From: Methanosarcinaceae archaeon
Lineage (GTDB): Archaea; Halobacteriota; Methanosarcinia; Methanosarcinales; Methanosarcinaceae
Assembly: GCA_028684695.1 (NCBI GenBank)
Contig: JAQUFK010000002.1
Span: 1-37,295 of the forward strand
Reading direction: 5' to 3'
DNA: 37,295 nt
Positions 19,425 to 28,138 of this stretch are shown one piece after another. The position numbers and the translations under genes are program-made. The stretch's first letter is position 1; each line of letters begins with the position of its first letter. The notes beneath the pieces are model-generated. The model saw only the letters and a program-made list of their open reading frames with translations. It was not told the DNA's origin and made no database searches.

Positions 19425-20615
19425 TTAGGAAAAACGGCTCCATCCTGCTTCTTCGACTCTTCTCAGCACCTCTTTTACAGGAAGTCCACATTTTTTGGCA
19501 ATCCTTTTACAATCCTCAAATTCGGCTGAGAGATTGAGCAAAACCCCTCCAGTATCCAGGGCAAGCTTAACAGCCGCCTCAAAACTTTCGCCTTTTACTT
19601 CTATCTTTATTTTCTCAAACCTGCGGGCTGCCATAAGGCGATGGCGAGTAGGCACCACCCTAATTCCAAGAGAGCCTGTCTCAGTAATGATTTTTCGGGC
19701 CAGCTTTGCGCTGTCCTCAGGTTTTGCTATGACCTTGATAATATGAGCAGGCCGGCCTTTTTTCATGGTTGCAGGAATAATTGCAACATCTCGGGCTCCC
19801 AGGGCAAGCAATTCCTCAAAAAGGTTTCCAAGAACTTCCCCGCTGACATCGTCTGCATTGGTCTCAAGAACTTCGATTCGATCCTGAATTAGCTCTTCGT
19901 CATATTCCAAAACAAGCCCCTGAAGCACGTTTGGTGTCTCAAGTTCAGCATCTCCTGCCCCATAGCCTATAGCCTTTACCTGTCCCTGAGGAAAACTTTC
20001 CATAGGCTTTGCAAAATGAGTGAGAAGGGCGGCTCCCGTAGGAGTCAAAAGTTCTTTTTTGACATTGCTGCCCTCAAAGAGAAGGCCTCCTGCCCGAAGA
20101 ATTTCAAGAGTTGCCGGAGCTGGCACCGGCACTATGCCATGGGCGCATTTCACAAAACCGCTTCCAACATTAATGGGCATACAGTATACAGCCTCACAAT
20201 CAAGAGCATAAAGAGCTGCAGCCGAGCCTATGACATCAGCTAGGGCATCGCTTTGCCCTACCTCATGGAAGTGGAGGGTTTCAAGCTCTGAGACCCCATG
20301 GACTCGGGCTTCAGCTTCGGCCAGGAGGGCAAAGGTTGCAAGAGCGCTTTTTTCTACTTTTGAAGGTAGCTTTGCAGCCTTTATCTGATCCACAAGCTCT
20401 GGATAATGCCTAACTTTTTCCCTCTCAGGCACTTTTATCTGGACATCAAGAGCCCTTATTCCTTTTTTCTTAACCTCCTCTACCTCCATGGAGACATCTA
20501 CGGAAGCTTCTACCAGTTCACAAACTTCTGTTCGGTCGACTCCAAGGTCCAGGGCGCATGCTAAAATCATATCCCCGGCTGCCCCTGAAAAGGGGTTGAA
20601 TACAAGTGCTTTCAT
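19425..20615 (-). CDS. larC: Nickel pincer cofactor biosynthesis protein LarC (nickel insertion)
   Basis: MKALVFNPFSGAAGDMILACALDLG; LHFHEVGQSDALADVIGSAAAL; LETNADDVSGEVLGNL. Confidence 0.92.
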   Translation of the reverse strand: MKALVFNPFSGAAGDMILACALDLGVDRTEVCELVEASVDVSMEVEEVKKKGIRALDVQIKVPEREKVRHYPELVDQIKAAKLPSKVEKSALATFALLAEAEARVHGVSELETLHFHEVGQSDALADVIGSAAALYALDCEAVYCMPINVGSGFVKCAHGIVPVPAPATLEILRAGGLLFEGSNVKKELLTPTGAALLTHFAKPMESFPQGQVKAIGYGAGDAELETPNVLQGLVLEYDEELIQDRIEVLETNADDVSGEVLGNLFEELLALGARDVAIIPATMKKGRPAHIIKVIAKPEDSAKLARKIITETGSLGIRVVPTRHRLMAARRFEKIKIEVKGESFEAAVKLALDTGGVLLNLSAEFEDCKRIAKKCGLPVKEVLRRVEEAGWSRFS

Positions 20616-20692
20616 AAAAACTCCTGCTTCTTCTAAGCTTTAGTCTTTTGCAGGCCTCTGTTTGTCTCTGTTTAATTCAGCCCAAACTCAAG

Positions 20693-21478
20693 TTATTCTA
20701 GTTTTTCCTTTCCTGCTCCAGCCGCAATTAGATTTGCAATCCTGGCTGCAAAAGCCCCGGCAACAAAGCCTGCATCAATGTTTACCACGGAAATGATCGA
20801 GCAGGATTGAAGCATGGAAAGAAGAGCAGCTTCCCCTTTGCCTCCTGCTCCATAGCCTGTTGAAACCGGAAGTCCTATTACTGGTACATCAACTAGCCCT
20901 GAAACTACGGTTGGAAGGGTGCCTTCCCGCCCTGCGGCAACAACCAGAGCCCCTGGGTTTTTCGCCTTAAGCTTCTGGAGTTCCGGAATCAAGCGGTGAA
21001 TTCCGGCAACGCCTACATCATAAATAGAAATGGTCTTACAGCCCATTTCCGAGGCTACGACCCTGGCTTCTTCTGCAACCGGTACATCTGCAGTTCCCGC
21101 TGAAATAATTCCCACAACCCCTCCACTCCTTGGGGCAGGCGTTCCGTCATGCACGACTGCTAAGCAAGCCCTAGCGTTCCATTCGAGTTCGGAAGAAGAA
21201 AAAGAAGTCTGAAGGGCTTTTAGGTGTTTTTCCGAAACCCGCGTAATAAGGGCTCGGCCCGTTTCTGCAACCTGGACCTTTACAATTTCCACAACATCAG
21301 CAGGTTCCTTGCCTTCGGCAAGCACGGCTTCCATAATCCCGGTCCGGCTCTGCCTGTGGGTGTCGATTTTCGCAATATTCGAATACGAGACAAAACCCAT
21401 TGACCTGATCTGGCCTTCTGCGGTTTCCAGATCTAGTTTTCCGTTTTTGATATCCTGTAAAATCTCATTTAGATCCAT
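20693..21478 (-). CDS. larB: Nickel pincer cofactor biosynthesis protein LarB
   Basis: GIISAGTADVPVAEEA; VGVAGIHRL; AGREGTLPTVVSGLVDVPVIGLPVSTGYG. Confidence 0.93.
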   Translation of the reverse strand: MDLNEILQDIKNGKLDLETAEGQIRSMGFVSYSNIAKIDTHRQSRTGIMEAVLAEGKEPADVVEIVKVQVAETGRALITRVSEKHLKALQTSFSSSELEWNARACLAVVHDGTPAPRSGGVVGIISAGTADVPVAEEARVVASEMGCKTISIYDVGVAGIHRLIPELQKLKAKNPGALVVAAGREGTLPTVVSGLVDVPVIGLPVSTGYGAGGKGEAALLSMLQSCSIISVVNIDAGFVAGAFAARIANLIAAGAGKEKLE

Positions 21479-21563
21479 TAGGGACCACCTATTAGCTGGA
21501 CACGGTTTAATGATAGCACATTTAAGAATAAAAATATTTCAGAAAAACTCTTTTTTATAATCT

Positions 21564-22070
21564 TTAAGCTTCCTTACATTCAAGCACAAAGTCCTTTATA
21601 CCTTTCAGGGCTTTTGCTTCGATTCCTTCTCTGAGCTCGTACATGGAAAGTTTGAGCCCAGCTTTTTGAAGCTTAGATGATAATTCTTTTAGTTCTTCAT
21701 ACTCAACTCGCGCTGAAAGGGGATTTGCGGTCCGACTTTTTACAATTTTAACACTAATTTTCCCTGCCCAGAGGCTCCGGCCCCTTTTGTCCCTGAATTC
21801 AAGCCGGATTTTTCGGATTTCATAATCAAAAGGGTAGTGTTCAGTTCTTATGAGTCTGACTCCAAGTGTGCCAGTCTCAAGGGCCATAAACTCAGAAAGG
21901 GTTTCCATATACCTTTCTTCGGTATCAATAAGAAAGATATATTCACTCCTTCCTTTTTTGGTAATAGCAGGAATCACATGTACGTTTTTAGCCCCAGAAT
22001 CCATTAGTTTTTCAATAAGGTAGGGGATCTGTTCGCAGCTGATATTATCAACATTGGTCATAAGGAGCAA
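21564..22070 (-). CDS. Stand-alone LarC C-terminal domain (LarC2)-like protein
   Basis: LLMTNVDNISCEQIPYLIEKLMDSGAKNVHVIPAITKKGRSEYIFLI...LETGTLGVRLIRTEHYPFDYEIRKIRLEF aligns by eye to the LarC C-terminal half (VLETNADDVSGEVLGNLFEELLALGARDVAIIPATMKKGRPAHIIKVI...TETGSLGIRVVPTRHRLMAARRFEKIKIEV). Start uncertain: TTG 22070 or TTG 22124. Confidence 0.75.
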   Translation of the reverse strand: MLLMTNVDNISCEQIPYLIEKLMDSGAKNVHVIPAITKKGRSEYIFLIDTEERYMETLSEFMALETGTLGVRLIRTEHYPFDYEIRKIRLEFRDKRGRSLWAGKISVKIVKSRTANPLSARVEYEELKELSSKLQKAGLKLSMYELREGIEAKALKGIKDFVLECKEA

Positions 22071-22196
22071 GGCCAGACCTTCCTGTTTTTGTTTAAAAGG
22101 AAAGAAAAAGGAAATGACAGGCAAAAGCCTAAAAAAGCAAAGAGAACCTCTGCTAATTTTCCTGTAAGCTCCCTGTCAAAACCCTTTTTAAGGTAT

Positions 22197-23990
22197 TTAT
22201 ATCTTGGCAGCATCCATTGAGTCTGCGATCCTGACCGCAAGCTTTGCAACTTCCAGAGCTTTTTCCCGGCCGCCCGGAATGGCTGCGGTTCCGGCTTTTG
22301 CACCTTTTTCCGCAAGTTTGGCGGCTTCTTTTGGCTCAAGCACTTTCATTGCAGCTGCAACTGCGGCAGGGACAGTGATGTTGATTATGGTATGTCCTGA
22401 AAGCTGAAGTTCGTCGATCGGAATGGCCGCAAAGGGTAGAATTTCCAAAAGCTCCTTTTTATCGTTGAAAACAGCGTCAGGAATTACCTTGTGTCCGAGT
22501 CCACGCAGTTCGAATTTGGTTCCATCCACAGTCACATCCACATCAGCATCCGTATCAAACCCATAGTAGGATTTGGTAAAAGGATGCTCCCTGCGAGCTC
22601 CTCCCACAAGTTTTTTGATCTCGATTTTAACATCATGCCCGGTCATGGCTCCGAGCATTGCCGCAGCTCTAGTCTCCACAATCCCCTTTCTTTCCAAATC
22701 GATTTCTCGCACAACTTCGTCAAGGCTTTTTCCAGCTTTCAAAGCGCTGTACGCCTGATTTGCTTTCCGGAAAATTGCAGCGGAGCGAACTCCTTCAGTC
22801 CCCAAGATCATGGTCTTTGTGACAGGGCCTCTTCTAACCTGTTCCGTCTTTCTTGCAATGGTATTCAGAGCCACGGCAGCAATTTCAGGGTCCAGCCATT
22901 CGTTCTTCTTGACCTCGGCAATTACTTCAGATGCTTTTTCTAAATCTCCCTCATACCGGATAAGTGCTCTAAGAGCAATAATTGCATCTGCTGTCATATG
23001 GCCGAGGGGAGGCATAATCGGACCACCGGAAAAGCCTGCTCCGATCTGAACCGATTCTTGAAAAGCACAGAGCATTTCTCCAAAGGACATCATTCCAACA
23101 ACAGTTGGAGCTCCGATATCCTTTATAATCACTCCAAGATCTCCTATAAAACGAGCAGAGTCATATTCTTCGTTTGTACCTCTTATATGGAGTTTTTCAG
23201 GAATTCCCGCAGCTTCACAGGCAGCCTTTCCTGCAAGATAGGCGCTGTTTACGTCAAAAAAACCTCCGTATTCTTCTCCTACAAAAGCGTCAGGATGTAC
23301 GATTTCAAGGGCAGCTGCAGTTCCGAAAATTGCTGAAATTACCGGACTTGCTGAAATGCCGCAGCCCCAATAAGCCTTCATCATGCCTTCAGTTCCGATT
23401 TTTGCGGCATTCATTGCAACTTCAGGAAATCCAATATCTTCCCCAAGAGTGTTGTGCCCGTAAAGGGGCCCTCCTGCAACCCCAAGAGGCAGTTTCCTCC
23501 CATCGATCCGGGTAAGTTTGCCTTCGGCCATTGCGTTGTAAATCGCCTGTACAGCCGCAAAGCCTGAGACCTTGTTGTTGGATTTTGGAGTTGGAACAGC
23601 AATGACTCCGGTTCTGTCAGCTCCTGCAATCATACGGGCCAGAGCTCCAATTTTCCGGTTGCCTGCAGGCACTCCAGCTTGAGCGTTGGAGCCTGCAAAG
23701 TAGCAGATTGTGGCTGCAAAAAGAGCTGCGTTTGCAGGGTTTGCTCCGGCTTCCTTTGCAGCTTCAATTCCCTTTTCAAGCACGTGATCGATTTCTAAAG
23801 TCCCACTATCTTCATCGGTAAGCTGGATATTGGCTCCGCGGAAAAGTTCAGTTGCAATTGCATTTGCAGCACACATGGCCCCGATATTTGTCATGCCGTG
23901 CCCTTTGGTTAAGGCTTCGATTCTGTCGTTTGTAAGGTTTTGGATGTCCGAAATTGCGGCCATCGCCGCAGCGTAAACTTCTTTACTCAA
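22197..23990 (-). CDS. Conserved uncharacterised 597-aa protein
   Basis: Long complete ORF, Gly/Ala-rich enzyme-like sequence (GSNAQAGVPAGNRKIGALARMIAG; SGGPIMPPLGHMTADAIIAL); no family recognised with confidence. Confidence 0.8.
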   Translation of the reverse strand: MSKEVYAAAMAAISDIQNLTNDRIEALTKGHGMTNIGAMCAANAIATELFRGANIQLTDEDSGTLEIDHVLEKGIEAAKEAGANPANAALFAATICYFAGSNAQAGVPAGNRKIGALARMIAGADRTGVIAVPTPKSNNKVSGFAAVQAIYNAMAEGKLTRIDGRKLPLGVAGGPLYGHNTLGEDIGFPEVAMNAAKIGTEGMMKAYWGCGISASPVISAIFGTAAALEIVHPDAFVGEEYGGFFDVNSAYLAGKAACEAAGIPEKLHIRGTNEEYDSARFIGDLGVIIKDIGAPTVVGMMSFGEMLCAFQESVQIGAGFSGGPIMPPLGHMTADAIIALRALIRYEGDLEKASEVIAEVKKNEWLDPEIAAVALNTIARKTEQVRRGPVTKTMILGTEGVRSAAIFRKANQAYSALKAGKSLDEVVREIDLERKGIVETRAAAMLGAMTGHDVKIEIKKLVGGARREHPFTKSYYGFDTDADVDVTVDGTKFELRGLGHKVIPDAVFNDKKELLEILPFAAIPIDELQLSGHTIINITVPAAVAAAMKVLEPKEAAKLAEKGAKAGTAAIPGGREKALEVAKLAVRIADSMDAAKI

Positions 23991-24256
23991 AAAAATTTGC
24001 CTCCAATAAATTATTTTTATAAAATAATATCCGTAAAATTGATCTAAGGATAATATGCTAAATAGTTATGCATTAACGCCGTTACAGGGATCTTTTTTTT
24101 ATTTGTAGTAAAAGAATAGCTTAGAACTCAAATAAACTTGATTTGTTTTTTTGTTTGTAGCTCTTTTCGAAGCTTTTTCCTTTTCAAAAAGAAGATGGAT
24201 AGCTCTGGAAAAGCGATAATTTTAAAAACAAGGTATCTTAATGCTTACAGATCACA

Positions 24257-24958
24257 ATGCTCATAGTATTATCCTTAGGCGGTTCAATTCTTGCTAAAAA
24301 CCTTAACCCGGAACGTTTCTTAAAATACGCCGAAGCTCTTCGGACCTTATCGAAAAAGCATAGCCTTCTTGTGGTAACAGGAGGCGGAGAAGCCGCCCGA
24401 AGTTATATCACTGCAGCCCGAGGAGTAGGGGCGGACGAGGTGACCTGTGACATGATAGGAATCGAAGTTACAAGGCTTAATGCAAGGCTTTTGATTTCAG
24501 CGCTTGGAAAGGCTGCCTAGCCCGGAATCCCAACCAATTATCTGGAAGCTTCAAAAGCTCTTTCTTCTGGAAAAGTGGTAGTTTTGGGCGAAGTCACCCC
24601 GGGCCAGACCACTGATGCAGTCTCAGCAATCCTAGCTGAATTTTTGCAGGCTGACTTGCTTTCGATTGCAACCTCTATTGATGGGGTTTACTCTGCAGAT
24701 CCGAATAAGGATCCGAAAGCTAAAAAATATGATCTCATCTCCCCGGCCGAACTTGTAAAAATTGTAATGTCGATTGAGATGAAGGCAGGCTCAAAATCAC
24801 CAGTTGATCCAGTTGCCGCAAAGATTATAGAACGTTGTGGGTTAGATGTGCTGGTTCTGGATGGCAGAGACGCTTCTCTTCTAAAAGAGGTGCTTGATTC
24901 CGAAACAGGAGAAATAACTCCTATTGCCTGCGGAACCCGGATTACAGCAAAGAACTGA
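24257..24958 (+). CDS. pyrH: UMP kinase with in-frame TAG (codon 88, bases 24518-24520), candidate pyrrolysine codon
   Basis: ORFs 24257-24520 and 24575-24958 are in the same frame and separated only by one TAG; joined sequence is a full-length archaeal UMP kinase: LSLGGSILAKNL...VTGGGEAARSYI...ALGKAA(TAG)PGIPTNYLEASKALSSGKVVVLGEVTPGQTTDAVSAIL...SIDGVYSADPNKDPKA. Confidence 0.85.
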
Positions 24959-25104
24959 AAAGGAGAAGTTAAAGAAGTTAAGTTTCAGGCTTAAAAATCA
25001 AAAAATAAACATACAGGTTCAAACATACACCCTTTATAAAAATAGCCTTAAGGAGCCCGGCTTAAAGCCGACAACCTTTTGGTTGTGAGAGGAGGGAATA
25101 AGGG

Positions 25105-26319
25105 CTGAATCTGCATAAAAAAGACGGGCTTATAAAAAGCGATTCAAAACCAAAGTTTTGCTTTATTGTTTTTCTTCTTTTATTTTGTTTTTTTAGTTTA
25201 TGTTGCTGTTTTTGCCTTCTATCAACTCCAGCTGCCGGAATTGCAATAGTTGGAAACTCGGAAAAAGACCAAAAGCTTGAAAAAGCTGTAATCACAGAAT
25301 TTTATTCAGATCATGAACTTTGTGATACGACAGTTTATTTTGCAAAAGCTTTTGATCAGGTTTTTTTAAATCTTAGTTTAAGTTCGGGAAAAGAAACCTT
25401 AAAAACAAAAAAGCTTTCTTTGGGTTCGGTCAAAGCCGGAGAAAAACTTACAAAAATACAGTTTTGGGAATTGGATGAAGCTTTAGGAGAGGAAAAAGAC
25501 TCTTATACGGCTCGGGTTTTCCTAGAAAGCGAAGCCCAGATCCTTGCAAGCGCAAAGCATTCTTTTTCTTACCGAAATCCTACCCTTTCAACTCTTAAAG
25601 TTGTGGATTTTGTTGCAGATTCTGAAAAAGCCTCAACCCTTCTGAGCCCAAGAGAACTTAGTTTTCTTCAAATGCCCCAGCCAGGGATTGTGGATCTGAA
25701 GTTTTTGCTGCTTTCAGACCAGGAAATTCTTTATTCCGAAACCCTTGAAAATCTGCCTGTCCTTGAGGCATCCTACCAGACACTATACTGGCCTTTCCTG
25801 CTCGAAAAAGGAAAGGATTATACAGCCCTTTTAAAAGTAAGAGAGCATTCTCCGGCCCTGATAACGGTCTACCGCTCGGATTTTTCTGCAGCTGAGGCCG
25901 TAAAAATCCTGGATAGGGATGTAGACGTAGATGAGTATGGGGCAAGTGTGAGCCTAATCGGACAATCCCAGGTTCCTTTTGACGGGATCGTAAGAGTTGT
26001 GCTAAAGCCTAAAGCCGGAGCTGAATTGGTTTTTGAAGAGCCTGCCGACCTTCTGCCCGCGGGAAGAGAAGACACTGTAGGGATAATCTGGCAGGGGATT
26101 CCGAAAGGAGACTACAAGGTCCAAATTCAGGTCCTAAACCGAGAAGGAAAAGTGCTTGATTCTCATGAAACCGTACTCAGGGTCTTTGAACCGGACTTGA
26201 CAAAAACCCCTGTAAAGGAAACTCCTAGCCTCGGAACTTTTGGAAATATTGGAATCTTTTTGGCTAGCTGGCTCGGCTTGAGCCGGGGTCTTTTTCCGGG
26301 GAGAAAAGCTCATGTTTGA
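25105..26319 (+). CDS. Exported protein of an ABC-transport gene set; probable CTG start
   Basis: The 25420 ORF extends upstream in frame to a signal-peptide-like stretch NLHKKDGLIKSDSKPKFCFIVFLLLFCFFSLCCCFCLLSTPAAGIAIVGNS; the only SD-spaced start is CTG 25105 after agaggaggga; overlaps the permease ATG. Confidence 0.65.
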   Translation: MNLHKKDGLIKSDSKPKFCFIVFLLLFCFFSLCCCFCLLSTPAAGIAIVGNSEKDQKLEKAVITEFYSDHELCDTTVYFAKAFDQVFLNLSLSSGKETLKTKKLSLGSVKAGEKLTKIQFWELDEALGEEKDSYTARVFLESEAQILASAKHSFSYRNPTLSTLKVVDFVADSEKASTLLSPRELSFLQMPQPGIVDLKFLLLSDQEILYSETLENLPVLEASYQTLYWPFLLEKGKDYTALLKVREHSPALITVYRSDFSAAEAVKILDRDVDVDEYGASVSLIGQSQVPFDGIVRVVLKPKAGAELVFEEPADLLPAGREDTVGIIWQGIPKGDYKVQIQVLNREGKVLDSHETVLRVFEPDLTKTPVKETPSLGTFGNIGIFLASWLGLSRGLFPGRKAHV

Positions 26320-27427
26320 CCTTATATTCCGCAACATTACAAGCCGGAAAATTCGGAGCGCTCTTACCATCTGCGGAATTGCGCTTGGAATTTTTGCAGT
26401 CATTGTCATGGGGGCCATGTCCGAAAATTTTCACCAGACTTTTGAGCGCTCTATGGGTGTTACAAGTGACAAAATCCGGATCTTTGCGGAAAGCGGGGTA
26501 TTTGGAGGCGGGCTTAGCAACAATAAGGTAAGTGATGTTTTAAGAGTGGCTGGAGTTAAAGATGCCTATGGGCTTTTGATGACCACTTTTGATGAAGACA
26601 AAATGGGCATGACCGGAAAACAGATCCTTGGAGTGCCCCCCGAAAAATCAGCTATAGCTCTATCACCGGTGGAGCTTAAAGCCGGCCGCTTTTTACACCC
26701 TGGGGATTCATATCAAGTTGTGGTTGGAAACAATATCAAGCGAGAGTATGAACTTGAGCTTGGGAGCCGCTTTGAAATCCATGAGAAATATTTTAATGTG
26801 GTAGGAATTCTGGATTATACAGGTTCAATCTTTGATAATGCAGTCATAATCCCCCTTGAAACTGCCCAGGAGCTGTACAATGTGGGCGATTCCCTTTCCT
26901 ATATTTTTGCTGTCCCCGCCGAAGGTCTGGATGCAGAGCGGCTTTCAAAAAGGATTGAATTGAGCGTGAAAGGAACAAGCACGCTTTCTCCAGGAGAGCT
27001 CCAAACTCAGGCTCGACAATCTTTTATGATTTTCAGCGTGATTACAATAAGTTCCGGGCTCCTTGCCGCAATTATTGGAGGGCTTTGCGTTATGAACACC
27101 ATGCTTATGTCTGTTTCTGAAAGGACCAGAGAGTTTGGAATTCTCAAAGCCATGGGTGCTGAAACAAAGGATATACTGCTTCTGACGCTTGGAGAAGCCT
27201 GTTTAATGGGGCTGCTTGGAGGAGTGCTTGGGCTTTTTGTAGGAATCGGAGCTGTGGCAATCATGAACGCTTGGCTTGCAAAAACCAGAATTGTACTTTT
27301 TTTAATAACTCCAAGGCTGCTTCTGATCGCATTACTTTTTTCCCTCTTCATAGGAGCCCTTTCCGGACTTTATCCTGCTTATCGGGCTTCGAAAATGAGT
27401 CCAATGGAGGCTTTGAAGCATGCCTGA
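26312..27427 (+). CDS. ABC transporter permease (MacB/FtsX family)
   Basis: MFDLIFRNITSRKIRSALTICGIALGIFAVI...; C-terminal LLGGVLGLFVGIG and LYPAYRASKMSPMEALKHA. Confidence 0.9.
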   Translation: MFDLIFRNITSRKIRSALTICGIALGIFAVIVMGAMSENFHQTFERSMGVTSDKIRIFAESGVFGGGLSNNKVSDVLRVAGVKDAYGLLMTTFDEDKMGMTGKQILGVPPEKSAIALSPVELKAGRFLHPGDSYQVVVGNNIKREYELELGSRFEIHEKYFNVVGILDYTGSIFDNAVIIPLETAQELYNVGDSLSYIFAVPAEGLDAERLSKRIELSVKGTSTLSPGELQTQARQSFMIFSVITISSGLLAAIIGGLCVMNTMLMSVSERTREFGILKAMGAETKDILLLTLGEACLMGLLGGVLGLFVGIGAVAIMNAWLAKTRIVLFLITPRLLLIALLFSLFIGALSGLYPAYRASKMSPMEALKHA

Positions 27428-28109
27428 GGAACTTATTTTAAATGTAAAAAACCTCTCTAAGACTTATATGCAGGGAAAGATTCAGGTCCAGGCACTGCGT
27501 TCGGCTAGCTTAAAGGTCCGAAAAGGAGAATTCCTTGCGATTATGGGGCCGAGTGGTTCCGGAAAATCAACCCTCCTTGCCCTCTTAGGTACGCTGGAAA
27601 AAGCCAGCGGAGGAAAGGCTATCCTTGAAGGAATTGAGCTTACTTCGCTTCCCGAAAAACTTTTGCCAAGCCTCAGGAGGGAGAAAATAGGTTTTGTTTT
27701 TCAGCACTACAACCTGATTCCCACGCTTTCAGCTCTGGAGAATGTGGAGCTTGCGCTGCGTTTTTCAGGTGTTTCGAAAAAAGAGAGAAAAGCAAGGGCC
27801 AAAACCCTGCTTGAGGAAATGGGACTTGGAGCTCGCTTGACTCATAAACCAGCCGAGCTTTCCGGAGGAGAACAGCAAAGGGTTTCAATTGCAAGGGCTC
27901 TCGCAAATCGTCCGGCTCTAATTTTGGCTGATGAACCAACAGGAGAAGTTGATACAAAAAACCGGGATTCTATTGTTCGGGTGTTTAAAAAGTTAAGTGA
28001 AAAGGGCCAAACGATAATAGTCGTAACCCATGACCCTGAGGTTGCAAAGGAGTGCTCAAGGGTGCTTAGGATTGTAGATGGGGTACTTTCTGACGGGGAA
28101 GAGGGCTGA
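27420..28109 (+). CDS. ABC transporter ATP-binding protein (LolD/MacB type)
   Basis: Walker A GPSGSGKST, signature LSGGEQQRVSIARAL, Walker B LILADEPT. Confidence 0.95.
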   Translation: MPEELILNVKNLSKTYMQGKIQVQALRSASLKVRKGEFLAIMGPSGSGKSTLLALLGTLEKASGGKAILEGIELTSLPEKLLPSLRREKIGFVFQHYNLIPTLSALENVELALRFSGVSKKERKARAKTLLEEMGLGARLTHKPAELSGGEQQRVSIARALANRPALILADEPTGEVDTKNRDSIVRVFKKLSEKGQTIIVVTHDPEVAKECSRVLRIVDGVLSDGEEG

Positions 28110-28138
28110 AAAAAAAAGCTTTTCTCTTCCAAGTTAAA

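Noticed and set aside
24575-24958. Separate gene for the C-terminal half of UMP kinase starting at GTG 24575
   Set aside because: It is in the same frame as the N-terminal half, lacks a clear SD, and homology is continuous through the TAG and the intervening 54 nt; one interrupted gene is the simpler reading.
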